A DNA stretch of 64,000 nucleotides, taken from contig JAHLJZ010000001.1 of the NCBI GenBank assembly GCA_025602915.1, forward strand, positions 248,001 to 312,000, given 5' to 3'. The notes below the pieces were generated by a model. The model ran no database searches. It was given only the letters and a program-made list of their open reading frames with translations, and was not told where the DNA came from. The first letter of the stretch is position 1. Every line of letters begins with the position of its first letter. The stretch is from Paraphysoderma sedebokerense (Eukaryota; Blastocladiomycota; Physodermatomycetes; Physodermatales; Physodermataceae). Of the stretch, positions 1 to 11,269 are shown piece by piece. The position numbers were made by a program, and so were the translations under genes.

Positions 1-61
1 CGGTCTCGGGAATATCATCAAGGTCTTCAAGATCCGCAAGGAGGCTGTCTGCAAGTGACAT
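1..61 (-). CDS. PRP31: U4/U6 snRNP protein Prp31, N-terminal fragment
   Basis: Only the first 20 codons lie in the window, and the gene runs off the left edge. Read on the minus strand from the ATG at 61, the peptide is MSLADSLLADLEDLDDIPET. It closely matches the opening of Prp31/PRPF31 proteins, which start MSLADELLADLEE. Prp31 belongs to the U4/U6 snRNP and holds it in the U4/U6.U5 tri-snRNP during spliceosome assembly in the nucleus. The Nop domain and the rest of the protein lie outside. The gene is divergent from the small plus-strand gene at 305, sharing about 240 bp of upstream DNA. The call rests on a short but characteristic start; an unrelated acidic N-terminus is possible but less likely. 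Confidence 0.72.
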   Translation of the reverse strand, partial: MSLADSLLADLEDLDDIPET

Positions 62-304
62 GACGGTGGTATGTGATGACGGATTAAGAGGTATTGATGA
101 AGTGACTACTCTGCAATTCCTAAAAGAATAGAACTTCAGGATAGACTCAATGGAGTAAACAAGAGATGGACAAGCCGAAGGCCCGCGCTCGCTCGCTCGA
201 AATTTTTTTGTGATTTATTCTTTATGTTTAATCCAATTCCACCTCAAAATCTATCATAATAAATAATAAAAGGGCAAAATTCACCCTCACCCAGAACGAA
301 CAAA

Positions 305-677
305 ATGTCGAGGTCGACATCACCATCCTACCTAGACGACTCAATCACATTTACCCCTCCGGAACTGTTCCTCCATTCCCCGCCTTCACCTTTCAGACAT
401 CCTTCTCGCTCCCGCCGTTCGAGTCAAGGTTCTTCAAACTCTGATATCTTTGAAGACGATTCCGAAGAATTTATATTTTCAGATGAATATCCGGAATCTG
501 AAGAAGACAGTGTAGATTGGGATGTGGAATTTGATAGACAAATGGAGAAACTAAAAGTGACGGTATTTACGATACTGATACCGCTATGGGCCAAATTTTT
601 GGGGAGGAAGATTGCATTTGCTGGTACGTTCTTTTTAAATCCTCTTTAAGTTCCTTTTAGAATATTGGGTCTTTTAA
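305..677 (+). CDS. Mim2-like mitochondrial outer-membrane import protein
   Basis: This is a small acidic protein. Residues 1-75 are Ser/Pro-rich and then Asp/Glu-rich, followed by one hydrophobic helix and a basic patch near residues 85-106 (VTVFTILIPLWAKFLGRKIA). The arrangement WD-x-E-F..Q..-hydrophobic-P-x-x-x-K-x-x-GRK resembles fungal Mim2, a single-pass outer-membrane subunit of the MIM complex that inserts alpha-helical outer-membrane proteins. Splicing 624-660 (37 nt, GTACGT...TTTTAG) would end the protein with EYWVF at 677. Reading through the donor instead ends at 649 with GTFFLNPL. Both the splice and the family call are inferences; a different tail-anchored protein is possible. 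Confidence 0.45.
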
Positions 678-1422
678 TATGGAAGTAATTTCGGTTGAGG
701 ATAGTTGCTGGTGTCAACTGTGTTTCAATATTGATTATCTTACGTGCATTCCCCTAACCTATGATGTTGTTGTCATTTGTAGTTTTCCCCAGCTGGATTA
801 GACGGTTCTTCCCTTAATCTTCCCAACATCACCTTAACAGTACAATGCTGTTTTGTCATTATTTAATGTAAATACAAATCACCGACCCATAGACGAGTGG
901 AACTAGTTGTTCTTCAAAGAACTCCATCGTCGAGCTAGTTGTGTACGGTTTTACAGCACCGAGAGGTCTTATTGATTGACTTAAAGATTCAAGTCGTGAA
1001 CCTGATCTGCTTTAAGTCTGTGCAGTACAGGCAAACTCCCTGGATCAGCCGCTTCGTAATTTTGGCGCTCTCACCTTCTCTGGGCCTGCATCCCCTTAGT
1101 CTAGACAAAATACCATAGCAGGATCGTAATTGATATGGGATGTATTTCGATGAATTGAGTAGCAGTCTTGTAAAGAGATTGAATATAATACAATGTAATC
1201 TGATGTTTCTGCCGATGGCAATATGATCACGGCACCGACAAATTTCTCAATTTTGTAGTAGAGAAATGTACGCATCGCGCCTCACTAGAAAGAATGAGCT
1301 CAATAAGCATTGAACACAACATTTGCGACGTTGTCTGTACTCCCTAAATTCTTTCTCTTAAAAGCTATCATACAACAGGTCGTCCTAGTCGCTGTAAGAA
1401 CCGAATCGATAAGTTTTCTTTA
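678..1422. other. Intergenic, between convergent gene ends
   Basis: About 745 bp between the 3' ends of the Mim2-like gene and SPT8. Stops occur in all frames, and I see no coding pattern, tRNA-like structure or repeat. It probably holds two 3' UTRs. Confidence 0.5.
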
Positions 1423-3576
1423 TTACATAACCGGCTTCACCTCATAAAATAAGCAGGCATTTGTTTCTAATCCGTCCCAACCTCGGTTACCGGATGTCGT
1501 TATCATATATTTGCTAGTGGAATCTAGTACTATAAACGCATGGGTTAAGGGAATTATGAATAAAAATTTTGACAAAGCGAATGAGGAGTAATGAGTGGAA
1601 AAGCAAAAGGATACAAATTGAACTTAAAACACCACCGTGGTGTCCTGGTATGATCGAAAATGGTACCGTTTTGCTGGTAGTGTCCATAGATAGATCCCAC
1701 ATTCTAATGTTATCGACTGACCCGCTAGTAAATCAGAATTTAGCTGTAGTGCGGGCGAGATGGTCGGGAAGAAACAATAGCGATTACCATAGAAGTTGAC
1801 TATTATTAGGTAAACACAGCACATGCGAGACAGACCCAGAGTTATTCGGCAATTTAAGTGGCCGTATGTGGGAGCCTTCAGTGAAATCGTACTCATCGAC
1901 TAGTGGGGAAAATCAAGGCGAGTATTGTGAAGGAGTGGTTACAAGAGAGCGCTGGAAGAAGATAAGACCAAGAAGGACGTCCGAATAGAAAATGCAGGTC
2001 CAAATAAGAAAATTTACCGGTACAGTTACGCCGTCCAATGTAGACATGTTTCCCGTTAGGACTCCAACATGCCTGCGCAAAGTTTAATGGCGTTAACCTC
2101 AACAAGAGACGGCAGGAGAGAAGACGGAACTAAAATGCATACCGATAAACTCCATGGAGGAGTCTTCTCCGCTAGCTCTAACTTCTTTACGGGTTCTTTC
2201 GGTATCCTCGTGTCCCAAATGCAGCATGCACCATCAATACTTGTGCTCATGAATATCTGCGAATTAGAATCATCTGACGTCGGATACAAGGATATCGACG
2301 ATATCTGGGATCCGTGAGTGTTATACTTTGATAATGCAGCACCTGTATTCAAATCCCAAAGCTAGAAGAAAGAACTCAATTTTAGGACAATAAAGAGCGT
2401 GCCGCCCTGTACCGAAAAGGCAAGAGAGGGCTCCTCACTGCAAAGAAATATGACTTACATGAATGTCAGTGTCCCAACTTCCGCTCAACATTGTTGTTCC
2501 GTCTTTGGAGAGCTGCAACGCTGAAACTACGTCGGTATGTTTGCGAAAAACGTGGCCTATGTGGCCTTCGTCGTGCCGTATCGTAAATAGATTGATGGCG
2601 CCACTCTGAATGCAAAGAATAATGGCGGTGAAAATGATATTGAGCAAAAGTAGATATACCTTATACAGGCCGCTAAGCGCTACAATGGGAATTGGAAACG
2701 ACATAAATAAATGATGAAACTTACTTGTAATCCCGACACTCCCCAAAGAGCTTCCGAATGGACAGCCAGGGAGTAAACTGGGGAAACGTCAAGTAACGTA
2801 TTGATATCGTCTAACGTATCATAGATTAAGCAGTCAGTTGAGATCGAGGAAAATCGTCCATTTCAGTACATTCCAATGTTAATACCTGGACTCCTTTCCT
2901 CGTTAAACCAATACGAAGTCATTGTTCCTGCCTTAGAAGTAGCAAGAAACGTTAGCCGCACTCAGTATAATCACTCCATTTTTAAATTTTCAATCGCGAA
3001 ATAATATTGAACCTTCGTCACACTATCAACAAACATGTGCCTTTGGGCCACAGTCAGAACTGTTTTGCCGTTCATAGAACTGAAGAAATCGTATTTGTAT
3101 ATCGTTCCATCACTAGTTCCAGTAAAAAGGAATTTCATGCATTTCGTTGCGGCGACCGAATAAATAGGAGATGTGTGAATTGCTGCAACCTATATATAAT
3201 GTTTGCGTAGTTTGTGTATATTAATTGGAGTTGCAAGGTAGTTGAAGCTACGAAACCGCACTCACATAAGGAAGGATATCGTATGATTTGCATTTATCGG
3301 CATTCGGTTGAAGTGATGAAAAGTGTTTTTGTCGATCGACGGATTCCTGAAGTGAAGTTACCTGATATTTGATGCCTTTATCGTCATTAGAGTTTACTGC
3401 GCTGTGGTTATCTACAGTCCGATTAAAGATTAGAGTTCGGGACGATATCTTGCCGAGCCTCGGCTCTAAAAGAGCATACCTTGCTCCATTAACACCTCCT
3501 CTTCCAGTTCCTCGACATCATCACCAATGTCGCTGTTTCTAGTGGACGACAATGGACTGATCTCGTCAATATCCAT
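1423..3576 (-). CDS. SPT8: SAGA complex subunit Spt8 (WD40)
   Basis: A multi-exon minus-strand gene encoding the WD40 subunit that helps SAGA deliver TBP to promoters. The start at 3576 opens an acidic N-terminus (MDIDEISPLSSTRNSDIGDD). Exons then give KSYDILPYV, the first WD repeat (FLFTGTSDGTIYKYDFF), MTSYWFNEERSP, YSLAVHSEALWGVSGLQ and the Spt8 signature SGAINLFTIRHDEG. Next come LSGSWD, LWDLNTG, KTPPWSLS, ACWSPNGKHVYIGRRN, VDEYDF, VDNIRMWDLSMD, IIPGHHGG and the end GNRGWDGLETNACLFYEVKP. Each block lies in order and in the frame expected after splicing, with at least seven introns. The gene shares a 192-bp divergent upstream region with the peptidase gene at 3769. Order and motif matches make the identity firm; some junctions are approximate. 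Confidence 0.88.
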
Positions 3577-3768
3577 ATCTTTGTTAGTTTTGACGAGCTC
3601 TTTCGTCTGACGGCAAACCCGCGTCCTTTGATTTGTGACTCTCTGAACATGTAAACAAATAGAAGATCCGCAATATTACTTCATTAAAATACATCAACTA
3701 TCAACATTATCCATTCTGTTTATTTTATTGAAAGATTTAATCGCTCATATATTAATTGTTGAATATAC
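3577..3768. promoter_or_regulatory. Shared divergent promoter region, SPT8 / M3 peptidase
   Basis: 192 bp separate the ATG of SPT8 (minus) from the ATG of the peptidase gene (plus). The half next to the peptidase is AT-rich. No specific element was identified; the promoter role is inferred from the divergent arrangement. Confidence 0.4.
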
Positions 3769-6447
3769 ATGAATTGTTTCACTAGATTGGCGACGAAATC
3801 AGTCATCAGCCAACTCCGACGTTGTCCACTTTCCTCAGCAAATCTTCCTCAAAACCCATCTTTTTTGCTGCCTTTAAAACATCATCTAGCTACAATGTCC
3901 AACGATATTTCCTCGCTTCGCTTCAATAACTCTCCGGAAGATATTGAAAAGCTTGCGTCTGAGCTCATTTTGAACACAAAGACGGTTTATGACGGCGTCG
4001 CTGCAGTCAAACCAGAAGAATGCGACTTTGACAAAGTTATTGCACCTATCGCGATTTCAGAAAATGAAAACTTTTCTCAACAAACCATGTGCAGTTTCAT
4101 GAAGTATGTCAGTCCAGATAAGGCCGTTCGAGATGCCAGCACGGATGCGACAAAAAAGATTCAAGTAAGTTTGTCTTGGATATGCCGCAATTGTGACTGT
4201 ACTGAACAAAAGTGATACCAGGATTTTCAAATTGAACTCTCAATGAGAGAGGATGTTTATAAATCAGTGCACGCCGCCTCAGCTCATCGAGACATCTCAA
4301 AACTTGATTCTGAATCCCAGCGCCTCGTCAAGAAGCTCGTCCTCGACTTCGAAAGAAACGGATTGGCATTGCCAGTGGAAAAGCGGGAAAAGCTGAAAGC
4401 GTTGAAAAAACGCTTAAGCGATATTTGTATTGCTTTCAGCAGAAATAAAGCTGAAGACAATACGTTTTGCTTGTTCACGGCAACTTGACGGCTTGCCCAA
4501 AGATTTTATCAGCGGATTAGAAAAGATCGATGGAAAATGCAAGGTCACAATGAGTTATCCGGACCGCTTTCCAGGTGTGTTCGGTATCATTAGAAATATT
4601 CAATAGTGGGTCGGTTAAATTAATTCTACATTCAACAGTGATGCGAAAGGCCAAGAACGAAGAAACACGAAAAGAAGTCGACCTAGCTGCCAATCGAATG
4701 TGTAAGGATAATATTGCCCTCCTTGAAGAAGTAATAATCAACTCTTCTTTTCTCGTAAAATTCTTCTGCGCTAAATATGTCTTGTTTCAGGCTGTTCAAA
4801 TCCGCCGTGAAGCCTCTACCCTCCTTGGTTATGGAAATCATGCAGCCTATCGACTAGAAATCAACATGGCAAAATCACCGGAAGCTGTATCCAATTTTTT
4901 GCAGGACTTGAAGACCAAGTTGTTGCCTGTGGGGCATCGTGATCTTGAGCGACTAAAAGAATTGAAAAGGAAGGATGATGAAGCCGCGGGACGGGCTTAT
5001 GACGGGAGCTTTCACAGCTGGGACTTCCAGGTAAACCTCATCTATTGATTTGTTGATAACGCATTTATCTGACAAGACTTCACTCTCTATGGCATAGTAT
5101 TACCACACATTGCTTCTTTCTACGGAATACTCTGTCGACCAAGAAATCATCAAACCATATTTCCCCCTTCAATCTGTGACCCAAAGAATGCTCGATATCT
5201 ATTGTACGCTATTTAACATTGAGGTGTCAGAAATCAAAAATGCTGCTGTCTGGCATCCAGATGTTCAATTGTTTAAGGTGACCGACTCAGAGAACAATGA
5301 AACTCTCGGATATTTTTATTTGGACTTATTCCCGAGAGAGGGAAAATATAAACATGCTGGTATGTAGATTTCGCTTATATGTAATGGTATACACATCTGA
5401 ATTTATGGTAATCATCAATTTTCACTTAGCTTGTTTCCTTCTTCGTCCTGGCTTTGTTAGTCAGACCGGTGAACGCATGATTCCGATCAGCGCCATGGTT
5501 GCTAATTTTTCTAAACCGTATGTAAATTACATACCATACTTCTACACGTAGATCTAACGATACGCTTCTTTCATTTCGCGCAGAACCCAAGACGCGCCTT
5601 CACTTCTCAAGCACGATGAAGTTGTGACTTACTTTCACGAACTTGGCCATGTGTTCCACCAGCTTTTAAGTCAAACAAAATACTCACGATTCCACGGTAC
5701 CAATGTTGAACGTGATTTTGTCGAATGCCCTTCCCAATTACTAGAAAACTGGTGTTGGACAAACGAAGGTCTCTCAAAACTCTCCTCCCATTACCAAACC
5801 TCTAAACCAATTCCAACTGAATTGGTTGAGAAAATTGTGAAAGCCAAGAATGTAAATTCAGGCTTACTAAATTTACGACAATTGACTTTCGGATTGTTTG
5901 ATTTGACGATTCACACCGTCAAAGCTGGCGAAGAGAAAGTTGACACCACTCACTTGTTTAATAAATGCAGAGAAGAAGTAGGATTGATCAAGGCACCTGA
6001 GGGAACATTTGGACAAGCCACATTTGATCATTTGATGGGAGGTTATGATGCTGGATATTATGGCTACATGGTACGTTTCTCGAACCGCGAAATGACAAGA
6101 GGTGGTACTTTTGAATTAACGAGCGGATACTTTTCATCTGGATGAATTTTTAGTGGTCCCTCGTATACTCTGCCGACATTTTTTACTCTCGCTTCCTACC
6201 CGAAGGCGTCTTGAACAAAAAGGTTGGGTTGGATTACAGATCTAAAGTATTAACACCAGGTGGCTCTCGGTAAGTTTCTTTTCTTGATTGTTCTGTGTTA
6301 ATATGATGCATTGTGGTCTGACTGAATTACATCCATCGCCTCGTAAATAGAGATGGAATGGATATGTTGGTTGACTTCCTGGGTCGAGAACCTAGAAACG
6401 AAAACTTCTTGAAAAGTATTGGTGTTGAGGCTGAAAGTCATTTGTAA
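3769..6447 (+). CDS. M3 thimet oligopeptidase / saccharolysin-like metallopeptidase, apparent frameshift
   Basis: A zinc oligopeptidase of family M3A, which cleaves short peptides in cytosol or mitochondria. Nine exons are proposed: 3769-4164, 4222-4574, 4639-4730, 4791-5030, 5098-5359, 5430-5517, 5584-6070, 6154-6269 and 6351-6447. The zinc motif is TYFHELGHVFHQ (HExxH), followed by VERDFVECPSQLLENW, which carries the third ligand. FYLDLFPREGKYKHA, MVANFSKP and GGYDAGYYGYM are family hallmarks. The first 40 residues are basic and Ser/Thr/Leu-rich like a mitochondrial presequence, and a second start (MSND) lies at 3895, so dual targeting is possible. Exon lengths sum to 2131 nt (3n+1). In exon 2 the frame changes near 4476-4486, just before LDGLPKDF. 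This is a sequence error, a real lesion, or an undetected 49-nt intron. Confidence 0.85.
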
Positions 6448-6662
6448 GAAATGGTGAAAAGGATAACAGGAGAAGTCTTGTGGACTTAATGTTGAATGTT
6501 GCCATTTGTACTCCTGAGAGAGTGATAGTGATAATATTGAATAGTGCCCAATGTAATAATATATCGGTCATCGTCCCATGCTAACCCGGTTCAAGAGTCG
6601 CCGGCGCTCCTCAAAACCATTTTCAGTCTACTGTCAAATGATATTCTCCATGAAATTATGAC

Positions 6663-8101
6663 ATGGCACAATGTAACATACAACGCTCTACAACAATCTC
6701 ACCGCCTTCCTTGTGGGGCCTATTTCCTTCTTTTTGGGCCACCATTCCCTTCGCGATCAATGATATCCAAAATCTTGTCGAATACAATGAATACCCCGGT
6801 AATAGCAGTCCTCCATCGGTTAACAATTGCTTTGAAACAAACGCTAATTAAACCGTCCAAAATATGTTTGATAGACGTTTATTTTATGTTAAACCACCCT
6901 ATTCGTGCTGTGGCTATTCTAGGTGTCGTTGTCGGAAAAGATATCACGTCAAACTTCAATTCTTATTTGAGTATACTATCTTCCTATCTCTTTACTCACG
7001 ATCCCCTCTTTCTGTGCTAACCTTTTTATACACTAACTCATTAGTTGATGACTCAACTGGATTGATTAACGTGATTCAATGGATCCCGACAACACAACGA
7101 TACAATCAATCTCGCCGGACGTTTGAGTTAGGTGATTCAGTCATTGCAAGGGGAAAGCTGGGCCATTACAGAGGGGAAAGACAAATAGTTGCGTGGGATA
7201 TCGGTATTGTCTCTTAAATGCTATGTATCCATTGTTCTTCTGGTTTGCATATTTGCATTTCAGTCTTTATTTACTCTATTTTACTTGTGACTGTGTTTAT
7301 CTTCACGATGATGAATAGATCGAGCGACCGATCCGAATGCTGAATCGTTTCATAGATTACAGTGTCTCAAACTTCGGAAACAGTTTTATGATAAACCGTT
7401 TGTGTTGCCTGACAGTATTTCAAAGCTAGTACCGAATTCTTCAGATCCAAATGCCACTACTTCGGTGCGTTTATTTGAGCCACTTGTTAATAAGTTACAT
7501 TGATTTGACTAAACTACTCCATTTAATTTAGGATTCAATAAGCCACGGAATTCAAGATCCTCTGATATTGCAGTTCCTAAAGAACGCGGTTGTGAAGTTT
7601 GCTAGGAGTTGTAGAAACTATTTATTTACCATCCAACAATTACAAGATGATGAAAACACAAAGCGATTAATACGACAAATAATGTCGAAGGTGATTATTC
7701 TATATTCATCGTTACTTTTTTCCGACCTTTGCTATTTAAAATTTTTTTTCTTCGTTACCCTAACGTTTCACAAGTCGCATCCTTCAGAAGACAATGAATC
7801 CACAATCTATACAAAAATCATTCAGAATCTTATTCAAAGCGGCGAAATAGTGTTGTACAATTCTTCCCGTTCCGAGTATCTATTATTGACGCATGATACA
7901 TTTACGCCTACTATTCTGGATATACTACAGGAGTCTGTCAAAGGTGGAAACGGAATGTCGTTACTTCAGGTGATTGATGTAGTACATAGGATACATGGGT
8001 TCGAGTCAGTAAAGGGTCAGTTTGTTGAAGAAGTCTTGTCAAAGTTAGTTGATGAAGGAATTGTGGAGAACGTGGAAGAGTTGTTTAGAATAGTGCAATA
8101 A
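6663..8101 (+). CDS. STN1: CST complex subunit Stn1
   Basis: Stn1 is the OB-fold subunit of the telomere-capping CST complex (Ctc1/Cdc13-Stn1-Ten1), which works with DNA polymerase alpha at chromosome ends. Six exons balance in frame: 6663-6798, 6875-6970, 7045-7203, 7319-7464, 7532-7690 and 7775-8101 (1023 nt, 340 residues). The N-terminus PPSLWGLFPSFWA and INDIQNL matches the Stn1 start (human: LLWGLDPVFLA). The OB-fold follows with HPIRAVAILGVVVGKDI, then DDSTGLINVIQW and LGDSVIARGKLGHYRGERQI. The C-terminal third reads as winged-helix segments (YLLLTHDTFTPTILDILQE, VVHRIHGFE, LVDEGIVENV). The start at 6663 was chosen because another frame opening at 6544 lacks the SLWGL motif. Confidence 0.85.
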
Positions 8102-8425
8102 AATACATCAGAGTGGCCGACTTTCTTCTGTTTAACTGTTCTCAAGTTGGTATCAATTGCAAGGAACGCTGCTGAAAAAGTGAACTGATAATCATATCTG
8201 AGTTTCGCAATTTCATAGACAGACCGAAAGTAGGGCATACAAGGCAAAGATCGTTATAATCGTTTTTCAGGTGAGTGGAAAATAATGGGATCAAGGTCAT
8301 AATTCACTCATATATTCCCGTATTCTAGACGTTTATTCTTATTCTACATTTAAATAATTTACAAAAGTCAAATTCTATCAACATTTACATAATTACATAT
8401 CGTTTTTATTAGTATATAATGCCAT
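8102..8425. other. Intergenic, between convergent STN1 and fungalysin ends
   Basis: 324 bp of AT-rich sequence between two 3' ends. Poly(A)-signal-like AATAAA-type stretches occur on both strands. No gene was seen. Confidence 0.5.
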
Positions 8426-10723
8426 TCAGCATGATCTAGAGACATCAAAACCTGCTCGACCATTAGGACCGGCAGACGCGCCTAATCCTCGCTTAGCAAA
8501 TGCCCGCTGTATTTCGCAACTAAATTGACCGTTAAATGTTTGTCGGTCAGCGGCGAGAATCGCATCTCGGGCATTGAGAAAAGTTGGATTGCATCTTGTT
8601 AATTTCAAGCCATCAATGATGAGTTGCATCTACAACAGGAAACATGATGAGTTCGTGTCGGCGAAAAGCGCCGAGAGAATACAATAACATACCGCAACAC
8701 GATTGCCACCAACCACCCCATCTACTGGTTCGATTCCGTTAAACCAAAACACATCGAACCCATTCTTATCGACTAAATTCCAGTACATTTCATACAGCAT
8801 TGTCGCCCAAACTGTTCCAGCTGCATGAACATTCGCAAACTCTTGTTTCCTCAAATCAGAGTACGTCAGGTTATTTACTTGTATATCAGTAGAATAGGGA
8901 GCAATCCTAATTCCTTGCGGTCTATCGATGAATGAAGGGGCCATAAGAACTCTATCATCTCTAGTTGAGTCGACGGTCATCTTTAAAAACACCGCAATAG
9001 CATCACTCCAGCCTTCGCTTAATGCGCGGGACTCAAGAGATTGGAGGCAGTTTGCATTTCGTGAACCCCCGATTAGTCGCGCACTGATACCATGAGCGTA
9101 TTCATGAATAATAATGGAATTGTCGAAACCCGGGTCCTGTGGTGTGCCCTTGAAGGTGAAGGGATGAGTCGTCAAAATTGGAGAACGACCGTCGCCAGGT
9201 GTCTAATTGTCCGAAAAAGGAGTTAAATTGGGGATTTTAATTTATTTATGTGTGATTAAGAAAAATTAACAACTTACTCTCATGATCGCATTGTCTTTTT
9301 GACTTAGATCGAGAATTTCGGCGATGACAGGATCATTGCCTTGACCGCCTTTGCCAAAATTATCTTGTTGGAAATTTCCGGCCGATTCCGTGAATCCGAA
9401 TCCATGCGCTATATCGTGAAGTAAATTTGTACTATAAAATACTTGGGTCAATGAGGCGTCGATAGATTCGTTTATATTATTGGACAATGGGAAGGTGAAG
9501 TTATTCAAAAATTGGGAATCGGCTATCGCTTTAGCGGAGCGTTGAGGTTCTGAACGGTTGTCTAGAATGAGACGAGGTCATTCAATGCATCGGAATTCTT
9601 TTGCTAACAATTCAGAATACTCACTTGCGCTCTCTCGTGCAATTACATTATTCCCAATCGTTAGTCCAGCTTCCGTCCAGCCTTTCGGAGATGCCGACGG
9701 CTGCTCGGGATCAAGTACCCTTTCCCGGGCACCTTGCGATGGATCGTTACTGAATCCAAGAGAAGGGAAAACCTGTAAGAATCCGTTAGAGTTAGTCAGA
9801 CGTGTCTAAGTTTGTGGCAACCAGCGATTTTACCTCGTAGACGGCAGCTGCTGTCCAGTCACAAAAGCCTGCAACTTTGCCATCAGGTGTGATTTGGGCA
9901 TTAAACCTATTTAATTCGACAATCAATGATCCTGTTTGTTTTTACCTCTAAATCCTATAAGATCTTACCAATTGCGAGCAGTAGGCGCATTAACGTCCCA
10001 GACCTGAATGAGTTTGGTGCCATTTTCAACGGCTAAAAATCCTAGTCTGGATACAACATCTGACTGACTCCATTTAACTCCTTTAATACTGAATCGATTT
10101 GGATTCTTCTCGTCTTGTACTGCATCAAGGGCTGATATATTTGTTTTTAAGCTCATTTTGTATTCCGAATTCATGAAATCCACGGCGGCCGCTAAGGCTT
10201 CTTTTGGTGAAATCATGGACCATCGTTTCACAAGTTTTGCGACGTTCTGTACGGAAGGATCAACAAACGAGTTATAGAATCCAACCACTCTGTCGTTTTT
10301 AATGTGCACATTTGCGAATCCTACATGGGCGAAAAGAGATCAGGGCCTGCTGGCGACAGGAGGAGCCGCCTAAAACACTCTTTGTCCAAACGCACCATTG
10401 AATACATCCAGGTTGTTAACTTGCTGAATAAAGTAGGCATGGGTGACGCCGTTGTGGGTATCAGTATATGCATTTTGAAGTCTCATGTCGGAAGCCGGGA
10501 CCCCGGATTTTGCGACCAGAAAGTCTAAAGCGATGGAAACCGGGTCTGCTCTAGTGAAAATTCCACCCTTTGGGTGATTTGCCCCTTCATTGTACAGCTC
10601 GTATACACCATGGTCCAGGTCCCAACCGAAGGAGGAGAATGGGTGGGCGGTGGACAGTCCAAGGAGATAGAGAGCAAAGAGCCCTGATAGCGAGAGGATG
10701 GAGCGGAAGTCCTTGACCCGCAT
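8426..10723 (-). CDS. Secreted fungalysin metallopeptidase (M36)
   Basis: An extracellular zinc endopeptidase of family M36, made as a pre-pro-enzyme. Seven minus-strand exons balance: 10396-10723, 9969-10320, 9834-9906, 9625-9772, 9278-9561, 8693-9202 and 8426-8629 (1899 nt, 632 residues). The first 25 residues form a signal peptide (SLSGLFALYLLGLSTAHP). The propeptide (FTP/PepSY-like) contains YFIQQVNNLDVFNG. The catalytic motif is IIIHEYAHGISARL (HExxH), followed by LSEGWSDAIAVFL with the third ligand. LLHDIAHGFGFTESAGNFQ and AAGTVWATMLYEMYW are M36 hallmarks, and the end ADRQTFNG..C.I..AFAKRGLG is complete. Such proteases digest host or substrate protein, and many chytrid genomes carry expanded families. 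Active-site residues look intact. Confidence 0.9.
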
Positions 10724-11269
10724 AACTACAGAGCAGCCGAGAGTGAGGGATGGGTTCTAGAGGGCACTGCGACTGTTCCCTGCTTTTCGATCTGACGAGG
10801 TGCATCTACTCGCAGGGCATCTACCACTGGCGGGAGTGTGACGAGAATAGCGCAATTACTATCGTCATTATGCGCTCCCCAATCAACCGCGTTCCATTCA
10901 TCGACTCGGGTTGGACGGCAACTGATGCCATTGTCGAGCAAATTTGCATTCTCTGGCAGTGGACAGACGGGAGCACCCATTGTGTAGACATATTCTGCAG
11001 CTCACAGCAGGCAAAGACAGCAGGGATATATCATTCTACATTGGAAATAAATAGATCAATTACCATGTCGATGTAGCGGGAATGCGGAGAGAAGGAGTCG
11101 GGTGATTGGAGTGAAGGGAGTCTCCACTTGGTTGACTTGGAATCTCGTCAACTTTTATCTCCATCTCTTATCAGCAATATTATGTCCGTCTAGTCCTGTG
11201 CCGTATTCAGAAGGATGCCCTGTTCCCCAGAAGTGCAACCATACATCCTTACCTTGTGAATTTTACGTT
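10724..11269. promoter_or_regulatory. Divergent upstream region of fungalysin and IQSEC-like gene
   Basis: 546 bp between the fungalysin ATG (minus) and the Arf-GEF ATG (plus). Short open frames on both strands (for example minus-strand 10726-10980) look like no known protein. Probably the two promoters and 5' UTRs; no specific element was recognised. Confidence 0.4.

Noticed and set aside
6544-7020. Alternative STN1 start at 6544 in another frame
   Set aside because: It misses the conserved SLWGL N-terminus, which is in the frame starting at 6663, and reads through two good introns.
7990-8730. GGTTCGA-type strings resembling tRNA B boxes (near 7998 and 8719)
   Set aside because: Both lie inside coding exons of STN1 and fungalysin, with no A box or cloverleaf around them.
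10726-10980. Minus-strand ORF MGAPVCPLPENANLLDNGIS upstream of fungalysin
   Set aside because: No family resemblance; it lies in the promoter/5' UTR of a well-defined gene and ends next to its ATG.
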